Part shown: positions 22,412 through 34,971 of the stretch, piece after piece | How positions within the stretch are numbered: the first letter of the stretch is position 1 | Layout: each line of letters starts with the position of its first letter | Origin: Stagonosporopsis chrysanthemi | Lineage: Eukaryota; Ascomycota; Dothideomycetes; Pleosporales; Didymellaceae | Assembly (NCBI GenBank): GCA_022560025.1 | Contig: JAFISE010000005.1 | Span: 248,001-312,000, forward strand | DNA: 64,000 nt | Direction: 5' to 3' | Made by a program: the position numbers and the translations under genes | The notes under the pieces: generated by a model | Databases searched by the model: none | What the model was told of the DNA's origin: nothing | Seen by the model: only the letters and a program-made list of their open reading frames with translations

Positions 22412-23335
22412 ATGGCAGATATTGCCGGCTATCACACAGACACCAAGCTGGGTCAGGACATCCACTCGAACAAACGCAAACGTGATACTCGCGACCAGGG
22501 CATGAATCGACCCGCTCCGAACATGGGCAACAACGACTTGACCGACCAGGACACCGCATTTCATCTCGCTGCCCACAATGCTGGTGCCAACGACGATCTC
22601 CAGCAGTTCGACCTGTCCAGCCATAATGGCAGTGGTAACACCTCGAGCGTAGGCGACACTGCCGCTGCAGCTTTGGCTTACCACCAGATGACCGTTCCTC
22701 AAGCAACAGAACTGCAGTTCCAAACGCAAGCTACTGGCGGCGACAACTCTTTTAACATGGGCGATCATCAGCAGCAGACCAGTATGCAGGACTTCAGTCT
22801 TGAAGCCTTGAAGGCTGCAACACAAACAGGTCGTCCTGGCCAGCCAGCTAATAGCGACTCGCCACCTCAGAGCGCCTCACATAAACCTGTCGTAGGCTCT
22901 GATGAGTGGCACAAAGTAAGGCGGGATAATCACAAAGAAGGTAAGCATCGGAGCAGCGCTGTGCGATTCACTCAGGACTAACTATATGCAGTTGAACGCC
23001 GCCGCCGTGAAACCATCAATGAAGGTATCAACGAACTTGCGAAGATTGTTCCCGGTTGCGAGAAGAACAAAGGCTCGATCCTGCAACGCGCAGTGCAATT
23101 CATTACTCAACTCAAGGAAAATGAGCAACAAAACATTGAGAAATGGACGTTAGAGAAGTTGTTGACCGAACAAGCCATCACCGAACTTAGCGCGAGCTGC
23201 GATAAATTCAAGGCCGAATGTCAACGAGCGTGGGACGAAGCTCAAATTTACAAACGTGCTTGCGAGAATGCTGGCATCGTGCCAGATGAAATCAAGGAAC
23301 GAGAAAACAATGGCGAGCCTACCGGTCCGAGCTGA
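22412..23335 (+). CDS. CBF1: Centromere-binding factor 1, bHLH-zip transcription factor
   Basis: DNA-binding factor for CACGTG sites; in yeast it acts at CDE1 of centromeres and in sulfur-amino-acid genes. Exons 22412-22940 and 22992-23335 give 290 aa. The first 160 residues are Q/N-rich and disordered, with a KRKR signal at about 21-24. The basic region spans the intron: HKVRRDNHKE from exon 1 joins VERRRRETINEGINELAKIV from exon 2, which matches Cbf1 closely. The HLH is followed by an IEKWTLEKLLTEQ segment, a Cbf1 hallmark, and a short coiled coil. The E-R-R-R-R basic-helix residues that read the E-box are intact. The 51-nt intron begins GTAAGC and ends TGCAG. Confidence 0.93.
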
Positions 23336-24065
23336 CTCTAAACTGCGGGTTGTTGCATAATGTTCCACATGCAGGTCGACTGCGTAATGTCCGAAGCTTG
23401 TCGCTCACATATCATGTACGGCGAGGCGTGTTGTTTGATTCTGCTTTCGTTACTGGTCGTTGGCTATCAGTAGACGAGGCTCTGTTTGCTCTATTTGCAG
23501 TAACGGCTATGGTCGATTCATTTCCGGCGTTCTTTGACATTAGCAACACTCCTTTTCAGATATGGGATCATGTTCGCGGGAAGTAGCAGCATCAGGCGGT
23601 CGTTTGCAAGCAGGCACAAGAGCCTTGCAGTAGTAGAGAGAATGGCGGTTTTTTCTTTCCATCCCTGGTTGCATTGCTCCAGAAACGAGATGGCAGCTTT
23701 GACGGTTATCACGGCTCTTTACCAACCAGTTTTATGCTTCAATCAACTGGCTTGCATCTTGATCACCCTGATGTGAGTGCCATCTGCCGTGACCCAATCT
23801 ACTGCTTCACGTCCCCAAAGCATGAGCTGCCCGAGCTTCATTGGCTAGCGCTGCGATCCCCACATATTCACGGCACCTTGCTCGAGCATGCAGCACGGCG
23901 CCCGCACTCGTCTTCTCGCAAACAATTCGCCGGCAATCGAGACCTCGACTTGGGGAAGATCGACCATGAACAGGTGAAATGTGCGCCTTCTGTGGTGGGC
24001 ACGTTTAGAATCGCAAGACTCCCGCGGACAACACACCAACACGGTCACACCCCGCGCGCGCGACT
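23336..24065. other. intergenic, no supported gene
   Basis: 730 nt between CBF1 and FAR11, both on the plus strand. Open frames here are short and overlap on both strands. The last 60 nt before 24066 are GC-rich leader sequence. Confidence 0.4.
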
Positions 24066-27000
24066 ATGGTGGACCACAGCGACGTGCAGGAGGCGCCGAT
24101 TGTGCCGGCCGGCGTCGACGAAGGTGATCTGCTCGACATCGACAACAGCGCGCCCGTAGAGCCCGTCATCGAAGCTGAGCCCGTAGACCTGCACGCGCCC
24201 CTCGATACCGCCGAACAGCTCGTCGACGAGCGCGTCCCAGGCCGCACTGGCGGCCTCCCAGCCTTTCCCAACCGCCCAGCCCTTGCAAGAGGCAACTCGG
24301 TGCCCACACAACCGCCGCTGCATCTCCCGCCTCCTGCGCCGCCCCAGCAGCCCCCACCAGAGGCCCCCACCAACTCGCTCTCGCTCAGCCAGCTGCAGAG
24401 TCTCATTAGGCCAGGCGGCCTGCCAAAGGTCGAGCCTACCCCATATGCCTTCACATATGACGATGCATCGAGTCTGGAGGAGGAGCTCGAGGAGTGGTTT
24501 ACATATGCGGTTGAGGAGCAGGCCATGCTGCTGAAGGCTCAGGCGAGCTTCGCACTTGAATGGAGCAGCTTCAACGGCCGGAACGAGACATCTTATACCG
24601 AAGGTGGGCTGGACTGGAACAGGGGAACGAAAGAACAACACAAGGAGTTTCTAGGGCATCTTCTGCGAGGCATCAGAGAGGAGGAGCCAACAGAGAGACT
24701 GAAGAGACTTGAGGCTCTGGCATACGTGCTGCTTGGCTGCTGGCATGAGACTGCTGGTCTTCCAAAAGCGAGCACTGGGGACAAAGATAAAGACGAGCAT
24801 GACGAAGGTGCACAGAGGAAGCTGAGCGCTGCGTATAAGCGCTCGGGACAGCAGGTGGAGCTGATTTTGCGCAATGTCGAACTACTGGCAGCCAGCAACG
24901 GTGTCCAAACACTAGTAGACATACTGCGCACATCTTGCATGCGTGCCTGTGGCGTCATTTCCGAGGATGAACAGCACGACGGGAAAGAGGCAGAGAGACG
25001 CGAGATGTGGTGCGCCATGACCACCGTCTATATTGTGTTGGAGGTCGCACGGTATCGAGAGAAGAAGGACGATGACCTGAGCCTGAGAAGCGTTGTGCTT
25101 GACCTCAGGGAGCCGGGCCTGCTCATGCTGCTCATTGAGCTGATTTCGAAACTGCGATGGGACGAGTCGATCAGTCTTCCCCTCAGCAAGGTCACGCTTC
25201 TGTTATGGAAAGCCATGTTGGTCTGCTTTGGTGGACTCTCTGAAGCTGACCGGGCGAAGGAGTCTTTCAAAGACAAAGCACTGGAGGTTGAAGATGCCCG
25301 TGGGCAGCCAATCATCACAGCATCGCCTCTTGATTACCACCTCTTCCGACAAGAAATCAGCTCCAAGTATCCCGCATACAACCCACCGGCGCCACTCTTC
25401 CCTCTGGAACTGGAGAACAACTCCATTTTACCGCCGCTTAGAAACCATCCAAACAGGGTTGCAGGGAATCACGTCTTCGGCTCAGGACTTGGGGACACAA
25501 ACGGGAATAATACCTCCATCCTCCATCAACCTGTACACATCGCGACTCCTGCACCCTCGCCTCCACCTTCACCTGCTGGACCCGGCGGTAAGGGCGCCAA
25601 GAAGCAGAATTACCAAACCAACCAGATGTTTCCCTTCTTGTATCCCCCACTTGACGAGTCCAGCAACAACCTTGGTGGTAAGGGCTCCACAGACCTTCAA
25701 GACATGCTGGTAGGACGCAAGTGGGAAGGGGCGGACATCCCCGCCTCGATTCTGGAAGCGGCTGAGCTATTTGCACAACGCATGAAGGCAACACGTGCAA
25801 TGAAGCAGCTTTGGGAGGAACGTGTGGCGTTCATGAAGTACGAACGAGGCTGGTCCGGCCCTGATGACAATCCTGATGTTGATGAACTTTCTCTTGAGCC
25901 CAAAGCAGGCGCTTCAGAAAAGGAAAAGCCTGCTGCCGGGAGTATCGAGGAGAGGATGGGTCTGGTCGAAGACTTCTACCGCAACGCACTGTCCAGTCTG
26001 CAGTCTCTGATCATAGTACTGATCAAGGCAATCCTGGCACACGTCACTGCTCTTGTGACACAGTCAAGTGGGGCAAACGGACTGCAAAGCGGCTTCCAGT
26101 ACAACGACAACGTGAACGGAATTTCAGCGCAAAGACCTGAGACCAACGGTACGAATGGCCACGGCAATACGCCCGCAACCAATGAAGAATTGGACGCTAT
26201 GCGAACGCAGGAGGTCCTAGATAAGGCGGTCACTGGTACACTTATGTTAATTCTCAAGTGGTTCAAGGTCTCGCACATCTTGAAGTTTGAGTACATTACG
26301 CAGCTACTTGTCGACTCTAGCTACGTACCCTTAATCTTGAAGCTATTGCAATTGCAAGAGATTGAGAAGATCGTCAACTTCAAGAGCGAACAGGAGGAAC
26401 TGAAGTATGTTGCTTGGATATCTCACATCGACTACTAGCTAACAGTTCCAGTTTCTTCGAGTTCTGTCGCGCTCACTCTCGCAACGTGCCTGATGAAGGG
26501 ACAGACGATAATGCGAAGGATAAGCAAGACGACGGCTCGGATTCCGACGAAGCACTCCCACCACCAATCCGCCTATCCCGCAATGAATCTATCGACTCAG
26601 ACGTTGGTCCCCTCCCTCTGCCCTCCGTCCCCCAACCTCCGGAAGTCGACGAACTCGGCTTTCCCACCAACGAACTCCCCTCGGAACCCATCACCACCTT
26701 CTCGTGGCGCGCCTTCTTCACCTCCATAAATTACGTGCGCATCATGCAAAAAATCTGCAAAAACAAAGCCCACCGCAACCTCATGCTGGTGTCATACAAA
26801 TCCTCGCAGTTCCTGCGCAAGAGCCTCAAAGTACCCCAGCCCCAGCTGCGCCTCTATACCCTTAAACTCTTCAAGAACCAGGTCCCGTACTGTGGCCGCA
26901 AGTGGCGTCAATCCAACATGCGCGTCATCACCGCTGTGTACCTGCACTGCCGCCCAGAGCTTAGGGACGACTGGCTGGCCGGCAGCGACGTGGATGCCGA

Positions 27001-27217
27001 GGTCGATGAGAGCGTGCCGCTTGAACAGGCACTGCGCAGTCTGACCCATTGGTTCAATCTCAAACGCTACCCGGAGAGTCTGGGCGCTAAGCCGGGCGTC
27101 CTCGGCGAGGAGATGGACTTTTTCCGCAATGAGTTGGAGAAGATGGATTGGGGCGAGCAGGAGCAGGGAGAGGAGGGGTTTGAACTTGGCTGGGAAGGCC
27201 AGAGTGAGGGTTGGTGA
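24066..27217 (+). CDS. FAR11: STRIPAK subunit Far11 / HAM-2 / STRIP1-like protein
   Basis: Scaffold subunit of the striatin-interacting phosphatase and kinase complex, needed for hyphal fusion and sexual development in filamentous fungi (Neurospora HAM-2). Exons 24066-26404 and 26452-27217 give 1034 aa. A Pro-rich disordered leader (1-110) precedes the N1221 domain (about 120-430; first clear block YDDASSLEEELEEWFTYAVE). A variable Pro/Ser region (430-560) follows. The C-terminal DUF3402 part includes WRAFFTSINYVRIMQKICK and QLRLYTLKLFKNQVPYCGRK, a block close to human STRIP1. The 47-nt intron interrupts between EELN and FFEFCRAHS. The gene converges with tubulin cofactor B downstream. Confidence 0.92.
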
Positions 27218-27890
27218 GCGCTATTCTGCCCACTCCCTGAACTCTTGTGGCATTATCCTCGCTTTTTTTTTTGACCTGTCGCGCAGTTAAGACTTCGAGC
27301 TGACACGCGCATGGATGGCGGCCGTGTCCGTTTATTCGCACATCCAAATATTTAAGACACGCAGTAGGAGAGAACCCTCTTTGAGGAGGTCGAGTCACCG
27401 GACTTTCCAAGCTACCACCACCTGCCGCCACCTGTGAGCAGTATGTAGATAACCTGGCCAAGAACGAGGCGGTATGTGCGTTACCTCGAGAACACAAACG
27501 CTCGCAATCTGATGGAGTGCTTGGATGCTGCGTCGCGGAGTAAAGATAGGCATAGCAACTTGAAAATGATGCGCGCACGAAAGCTCTAGTGAGGAGACCT
27601 TCGGACAAGCAAACGCGGGCTTGATCTCATCTGAGGATATTTGGTATGAGAAGCAAGTCGCCAAAGACGCAGGGATTGGCTGATAATTTGGCGTAATGAT
27701 TTGTTAGCAGGGCCAGGTACAATGGTATCATTGATGTTACCGGTTCAGTAATCGACTTGATTGTGTGTAATTCAAATAGATGTCCCTTTGACCAGTCCAA
27801 CAAGGATGTCAGACAGGGACTGACCGGCACTCCCTCATCCTTTCCGCAGACCTAATGCTTCGAGCAGTAGCCACAGCTGTATGTGCGCTG
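27218..27890. other. convergent intergenic region
   Basis: 673 nt between the ends of FAR11 (plus) and tubulin cofactor B (minus). It holds a T-run at 27264-27272 soon after the FAR11 stop and is otherwise featureless. It probably contains both 3' UTRs. Confidence 0.4.
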
Positions 27891-30177
27891 CTACAACTCC
27901 TCTAGATCCTCATCAAACTCATCTAGAGCTGGGAAATCGCCCGCCTCACAGCGCTCCGGTCTGACAAACACGCCGCAATTATCACCACACTGGAAGTACC
28001 GCTTACCCTTTACGGAGCCATCATTCTTGCCAGTCGGCTCGTCAAGCGTGACGCCAACCCAGGCCCCTATGCCAGGAATCTCAGAAACAAGTCCAGTGTA
28101 GCTGACTGTGCCTCTTCGCGCGTCAGATTCGGGAAGGAGACGCACCCGGCCGCCGATTACGAGACCTGGGAACGGGTTAGCTGTGGGACTGCGAAGTAGT
28201 AGATGTGACATTGAGCGCGCAGGGTGAAGCGGGGAGGCGATATAGATGCAGAGCAAGACGTCAGAGTAAGCGCCGCGGAAGGTGACAGCCGTACAATGCT
28301 TGGATGAGAGCAACGGGCCGCAAGTGCGTCTTTCACACCGATTGCATGCGAATCCCAGTTGTATAGTTCAGTGAGACTGTTGCGCAGACGCGGGCAAGCA
28401 GGCATCGCCGGGACCAGGCGCTTCCAGGCGCGATTTGCGAAGTTGAAGGCTTCTCAATTGTGCTGGGGCCACGGTTTCCGAGGCGCCTCTTGATGAGGTC
28501 CTGGCGGTTGCATGATCGAGGCTCGAGCTTCCTACGCCACATCCATATTGAATATTAAAACGCCAATGTCGTCATGTTGAGAGATTTGTTTCAGGCTTGA
28601 AATGGGATTTGGCGCCAAAGTAAAGGGGATATGCAAAGGTGTCGTATAGTGTTGGCGAGTCTAACAGGAGGCGTCTGCGATTGGTCCCAGGGCGGTAGAT
28701 GATGCGACGCGATCTCGGAAACAAGAACCCTCGTCGACTGGTTTGATTTTGCATGCGAATATCAAGGTCGATCAAAAGACGAAGCACCGCATCATAGTGA
28801 CTGATCAACTCCCTGTGCTGTGTCTGGCACATGCTCGAACAAATGGTAAGTGTCGAGGCTGGCTGGCAAGACGATGGTGAGAACGGTGTCGGGAGCTCTT
28901 CTGGACTATGAAACACCCCTCATGGACAGATGTGCTTGGGGGAGATTGGATGATGAGACATGGTTTGATCTCATGCTTTGAGTGTGGCTGAGTGGGCGGC
29001 AAGTGACATTTACACGCATTCGTATGCAGCTGTCTTGTTCGAGTCACATCTGAAGCATGCTGCATCCGAAATTTGTACCCAGGCTACGCGGTCTGCGACT
29101 TCGTCCAGCTTCATGAGTGGTTCGATGCGAAATCATTGCGATTGAGGGAGAGGAGCCAAGTGATGTGATGCGTGTGAAGAACAAGTAACTTACCTCTTTC
29201 TTCGATCTCACGTTTAGAGGCGAGTACCTTCTGCTGCTCTATGCTGGGCGCATCTGGGTCGAATCGACCAAGCTTCTGGGTTTTCTTCCAAGCCAGAACG
29301 CTATCGGTTCGAGATTCGTATTCTGCCGTGGGCATGACATATTTGTCGACAGCCGATAGATCTGAGAAGTCTGTCCGGGCAGCAGGTGGGCGTGTATCAA
29401 CGACCTAGGACCGGGTCGTCAGTGCAGAACCATGTGACATACGGTAGTTCGTCAGCGAAAAATTGGAAGATGTTTTGAGGGTGCAGCCCGTCAGCCACGA
29501 CGTAATTGAGGCAGTCTGTCGTTGCCAGATAGCCTGAGGCGAAAAAGCAAAGCCTGACACAGTTTCGACTCCGGCGTGGAAATAATACCACAGGCTGGAT
29601 GCGTGCAAGTACAACCCCACGCTTTGGCAAATATGTCGAGCGACAACTCCAGGTCCACGCGCTTGCTCAAGACTGATGAGGGGCATCGCGGGGCTCGCCT
29701 GCTATGCAGGTCGAAATCAGGCTGACCACCGCTTACGATGCAACCGAGGCAGCGAATGACGGCAAAGGAAAGGACTTGACTAGGACTGCGAGAAACGTCC
29801 GCGCAGCGAAATGGAGGCATGTAACATGTGGCAGCGGAAGATAGGCCAGTTGTTGGCTGAGCAGCACAGAACCTGCGGGACTGATGGTGCTGACACGGGA
29901 GAGTAACAGCAATATGCACACTCACAGTTATCTCGGCGTAGGGCTGCAGAGGGAACTGCGCCAACCGCATCTGTTCCTCATCAGGGGCGATGATTGGCAC
30001 AGCATCTTGGGATCCAACTCGAAGTGACAGCTGTTGGCTGCTCGCAGGGACTCCGGTAATAGGTTCGAGTCTGCTCTTCAAGTGCGCGATGGTCCACGAT
30101 GGCGAAATGCGGCGTTCGGAGGATGAATTGGGTGAGCGGATGAGCAGCGGCACGTCGGCGGCACTCTGGAGTGACAT
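27891..30177 (-). CDS. ALF1: Tubulin-folding cofactor B (Alf1-like), UBL + CAP-Gly
   Basis: Chaperone that handles alpha-tubulin after release from CCT, with cofactor E. Three exons, 30177-29926, 29404-29194 and 28165-27891, give 245 aa, the usual family length. Exon 1 encodes the ubiquitin-like domain (1-84). Exon 2 encodes the linker VDTRPPAARTDFSDLSAV and RTDSVLAWKKTQKLGRFDP, then a short coiled coil. Exon 3 encodes the CAP-Gly domain with GKNDGSVKGKRYFQC, and an acidic C-terminus (DEFDEDLEEL) mimicking the tubulin tail. Joined exons give family-like sequence with nothing missing at either junction (AEIT/VVDTRPP; IEERG/LVIGG). The two introns are 521 and 1028 nt, far longer than any other in the window. 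Confidence 0.9.
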
Positions 30178-33100
30178 GTTAGACGTGGGAGGCGTGCAAA
30201 GTCAAACTAGTGGGGTATGTTGAAGTCGGGACACGAAGTGCGTTCACTTTGGGCGGCGTGGAGGTGTGAGAGTGCAGTAGCTGCGGCGCCAACAGCGGTA
30301 GAAAATCTCAAATAGCAAGCGCGGTTAGGCCGGCTGCCAGCGCAGCACCTGCGGCTACCAAGTGGGCAGGTACAGTTGACCACAGGGATCCGAGAATGCA
30401 GCACAGTAACCACGATGAAATGCTATACAAGGACTGGTTACAGAACCGTTGACATCGAGTCTGCTCGCAGGCTTACACATCAGACTGGTGAACCGAATCA
30501 GGAAAGCTAAGCGAACGCCAAGGCTATAGTTCGTCCAACTCGGTAGAAGTTGGTGAAGGCTCGTCGGCGTAGGCTGTGTGCAGGAGGAACAACGGTCAAC
30601 CATTCCGTTGGTGTTCCGCGTATGTAGCTTTGGACGACAGCGACCATCAGATATCAACTTACTTGCTCGCACAGGGTGCCCAACTTGTTCCAACCGTGGT
30701 AACCGCCCACAATGGTGTGTTTCGGCCTTGACGCCTAGGGTGTCTGTGTTAGGCTGTCGACGGCCCGAGCTCTCGTCCAATGCTAGCTCGAAACCATCCG
30801 CTCCCCAGCCAAGTCTGATGCTATTGCAGCTAACTGCATGCCCTTCATCCTCCGACCCACTGATGGCGGTGATTGTGAGCCGCCAGCGTCCGGTGTGTGT
30901 GGTCACTGTGGTGAACCTGAATCGAAAACAGCGCACGCCGACAGGCCCTGCTTTACTGTATTCGGCGGCGCCTGAGCCAATCACCGGAGAGCTTCACCGC
31001 TTCATCAGGAAAAAGGCCATGTGTGTCCAAGAATACCGGTTTGCCGTCGTGCATCTACTTCATACGCAGCGAGATGAACTGTTCGGCTAGACGACAGCCA
31101 ACTGGCATCGTGGTGTTGCACTCTGCATTAGGCTGCTCAGCCGAAGCCTCCGCAGCCAGCCAGGTGGAGAGGGCGAGGGCTGTGTGACACGCACGCAACA
31201 GCCCGTAAAAGTGGCTCCTGGTTCAGCAGTCGATGTTGTCGAAACGCCACGGCTGTGGCCGGGGTCTGGGAAGAGTCTGGCTGTCATGCCGCACACAGAT
31301 TGCAAAACAGCTTGTGGGGGTCCTCGGTCGTGTCAGGGCGCGCTTCGCAGTCAGCCCTTTTATTCAAGCGTGGAGAACGCACGGAACCACTGTTCGCTCG
31401 AAGCCGGCTAATGCACCTCGGCCTTTTGGGTCCGGCAGCCCTGCCAGGACCAACTGATTCATCAAACGTCGGCTTCTGGCAGCACTCACCGCTATGTACA
31501 TCATCGTGGATCCCTGGCTGTGATGCGACTATCGGCCAAGGCGTCCGAGCTGTCATTGCGCCAGGAGCCGGCCATAGCAGTGCTTCAGCGCTGGCTCGAC
31601 GACAGCAGACGCCCGCTCAAGGCGCCAGCACAGCGTGAGCCCACGGCGCCGCATTTCGGCTGAGCCGTGTCTCACGTGGGCGCGGGAGGGCAGGTCGACA
31701 AAGCCAGCCTAGCCTCTTCACGGCCTGACCCGGAGCTATACCATGGCCCCAGCGAACACATGTGCAGCATCGCTGGTGCGCCATCAAAAGCTAAATGTTA
31801 CGGCCTTCGCTCGGCAGTTCACGCACTTCACCGCCTTGTCTTGCTCCGAAGTGACGCCAACCGTTGCAGGTGATGAACATTTGACATCCACTGTGGAGTG
31901 CTCTGCCGAGCATGAACTGCGAAAACATGCCTGGGCGTGTCTCGCATGTTTCCAACGTGTCAGCAAGAACGCATCACCACCTGCGCTGCCATGGCGAAGT
32001 CAACGTTCGCGAGGCTAACATTTGTTCGCTACCGATGCCTCTGGCGCCAGATTGCCGGAGGCTGCACGAAGGATGCTTGCAGATCTTGTTCGCCGCGCCA
32101 GGTCACCCGCGCTTCTGCACTTTCGGACGTGACCCTTGACTTTGACATCCGATATCCCTGGGCGTGTTCACCGCTAAGTTCAGCGCCTGATTCGCTGCCC
32201 TTTTCTGTACGTCCCGTTCAAGCAAGCTCTGGTCATCGTAAGAACTCCCCTGTTACTGCCAGCAAACGTCGCAGCTCCGACTCAGGGCACGTTGAGGCCT
32301 GACGAAGTGAGGGCCTAGGGTCGGGCTCAACTACGACTACGGCGAAGATGAATGACGGGAAGATGAACCTGATCTCCAGATGCGTTGTTCGTCCAAGTGG
32401 GGATACGTCACCGCCATTGTCCACCTTCGACCGAAGAGACAGGATCTGCTTTTTCGTTACACTTGCGTCTGTCGGCGGGCTCCTCAGATTGTTTCTTTCG
32501 AGGCTCGCTAAATCCCCGGCAGACATGCTGCCTCAGATCAACAGTGCTGCCACTTGGTGGCCTGTGGGTCAAGTGGCGCCGCCAGCACCACTCGAGGTAG
32601 TGCATAGCGCGAAGTAGTCAGTGTCAAGTCAGAAACGTACATCCTAATCCCAAGCCCCCGGATCCCTACCGCTATGGGCAGTGAGGCGGCTCTCAGTTCA
32701 AGGGATGCATGTCTTCGTATTACACCTGACGCTAACTCCCTCTATTCAAACACCCATGCCCTGGTACTTTGACCCTACCTATCCTCCACTCTCGCCAGCT
32801 TGCATGCAACTCCCACCACGACATTCTCCTACCTGCGATCAGTTTGCAAATTTGGTGGCTACGTGCATCTGTCATTTACGGACTCATTGGTTGGCCCGTT
32901 TCACGCCCCCCCCTGCCCAGTTGGCCTGGATCCTGTACAAGTAGCTTAAGTTGGGCGACCAGTCAGAGCTTGTATACCCGTGGATACCTCGCAACTGGTC
33001 ACTTCTAGCCTACATCGGCATCTCTAGCTGTATCTGAGTCTCGTCACCTCGCAACACTCAGCTTCGCCTTCTCCAACAACGCTCCATCAACAAATTCATC

Positions 33101-33449
33101 CTGTTGCCGTAGTATCTTGAGGCTAGACTCGCTTTACCATCACAGATCGACGCCCTGCAGTGCTGGTCCTCAGTCTAGCAACATCACACATCGTTGCCTT
33201 TGCACCGCCACGCTCAAGCATCAGCATCGGACTGGCTTATCAAACAATCCATCTCTAGCACCATCCGCTCCACGCCACGACTTTGTGTCAACTATCAGCC
33301 ATCGAGAGGTGATAACTCCACATCTCTTCAGTATCGACTGCCCTCATCACAGTCGTTACGTTGCAGACCCCTTAAACCTGCAGCACCAGGCCACTCGAAA
33401 CAATTCTGTCAGTACATGGCCTTGCCATAAGCTGACCTCAACGATCATA
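30178..33449. other. 3.3-kb divergent intergenic region
   Basis: Lies between the start codons of tubulin cofactor B (minus) and the Myb gene (plus). The longest frames (170 codons at 30578-31090 plus; 209 codons at 30355-30984 minus) overlap one another on opposite strands and have no motif. Sequence from 33000 to 33449 is C/T-rich, like a long 5' leader of the Myb gene. Confidence 0.4.
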
Positions 33450-34971
33450 ATGGATATCAATCTCCTCCTTGAGCCTCGTGGTTCTGAGTCACCGGCGAGC
33501 AAGAAGAGCTCAGTTTCGATTGCTTCAAATTCGACAGCGGCACGGACGTACACGACAGCACCCTCGGCTTACGCCACATCTCCTGCACATGTAGGATCAC
33601 CTGCATATCACAACGGATCACCGTCGTATGCAACGTCTTCCCCTTATGCTTCCAATCCCGGCTATTCAACTCAGGCACCAACATCAGCACCGGCAGGTCC
33701 TGGTGCGATGCTGGGTGGACCCGTCCTCCCGGCCATCTCTGAGCTTCAGCGACACCCAGAACCATCATCTCATCCTCAGTTTCGCCCGCTTTATTCTGGA
33801 TCACCTAGTGGTCCAACCCACCATGGCCAACCTGGCTCGAATCGGTCACCACCACACCAAGTCATCAAGCGACAAGCATCTCAGACTCCCCTCCCGGATG
33901 AAAGCCCAGCTAAAAAGCAGTCCAAGTGGACGCCCGAAGAAGACAACCTCACGATCGAGCTTCGAGGCCAAGGCATGAAGTGGGATGATATTGCGAAGCG
34001 CCTTCCAGGAAGGAGCTCGATATCCTGTCGCTTGCGATACCAGAATTACTTGGAAAAGCGGGCCATTTGGGACGAGGAAAAGAAAAACAAGCTTGCGAGA
34101 CTTTACGCTCGGTACGTACACCGTGAGACTTTGGACTTGGGTGCCCTCTATCATCAGTGTGCATTGCTTTGCATCGCCGGTGTTGATCACAAAGCGCCTC
34201 TCCAGTCACATCGCCAGTCATTCACTAACGACTACCAGCTTCAAAGACCAGATGTGGCAGAAGGTGGCTACCGAGATGGGTATTCCCTGGCGGTCGGCTG
34301 AGTCCATGCATTGGCAGCTGGGCGAACAAGAGATGAGCGCGCGTGCGAACGCCCCGGTGTTCCAGCTTCATCCATCCGCGACATCGAGCAGCTCCCCTTC
34401 GCAGAACGCCGCTGTACCTGCGCACACGCCAGCACCAACCTCGCACGGCTTTACTCCTGCGAACGCCTCCCAGCTCATGCCTACTCCTCCACCCGTACAT
34501 TACACCCCTCCGTCGCAACAACAAGGCCCAGTCCACGCTTTTCATCAGCGTACAGATAGCGGATCGAGTCAGGGCCGACGCAGGAACGACTCATTCAGTC
34601 GCCGACGCGCGAACACACTCTCAAGATCTAGCGTCCCACCACAACTCAGTCACCCCTTGCCACAAATACATCCCGTTACTGCAGGAGATCTTGTGAGCGG
34701 AGCAAGGACTGCTCCAGCTCCCAGCATGCATTCGGACATCAAGCGAGAGGGATTCAATTACATTGAGCCATACCAAAAGAGATGGGAAGGCGGTGCTACA
34801 GGTTCGACTCCTGCGGACTTCGAAGAACGCAGCCAAGGAGGTAGAAGCCCTGACAGGCTTTCACAGCGCAGTGCTACAGGCAGCATCAAGAGCTTCAAAC
34901 GAGAGTCTGGAGAATTCGAGCGACCAGCCACCACTGCATTGCCTTCGCCACCCATCCCTGTGGGTCCTTGA
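33450..34971 (+). CDS. Myb/SANT double-repeat DNA-binding protein
   Basis: Probable transcription regulator. Exons 33450-34111 and 34239-34971 give 464 aa. The N-terminal 150 residues are S/P/Y-rich with a repeating Y-A-T-S-P/G-S-P pattern. A first Myb repeat (about 156-202) reads KWTPEEDNLTIELRGQGMKW, then RLPGRSSISCRLRYQNYLEK. A degenerate second repeat (about 206-255) reads EEKKNKLARLYARFKDQMW, then GIPWRSAESMHWQLG, and spans the 127-nt intron. The remaining 200 residues are disordered, with RRRNDSFSRRRA as a likely nuclear signal. The start is the ATG that opens MDINLLLEP; the frame stays open for 330 nt upstream with no better start. Conserved in related fungi as far as I recall, but I cannot give a gene name. 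Confidence 0.85.

Noticed and set aside
28945..28995. Possible C/D snoRNA inside the long tubulin cofactor B intron (ATGATGA ... CTGA on the plus strand)
   Set aside because: Boxes are only about 40 nt apart, lack a terminal stem, and lie on the strand opposite the host transcript.
30050..30075. GGTTCGAGTC tRNA B-box-like sequence
   Set aside because: It lies within coding exon 1 of tubulin cofactor B (SRLEPI); no A-box or fold.
30355..30984. 209-codon minus-strand ORF and opposing 170-codon plus ORF (30578-31090)
   Set aside because: Neither has a recognisable domain; they shadow each other in a divergent intergenic region.
34798..34815. GGTTCGACTCC tRNA B-box-like sequence
   Set aside because: It lies within the coding region of the Myb gene; no cloverleaf.
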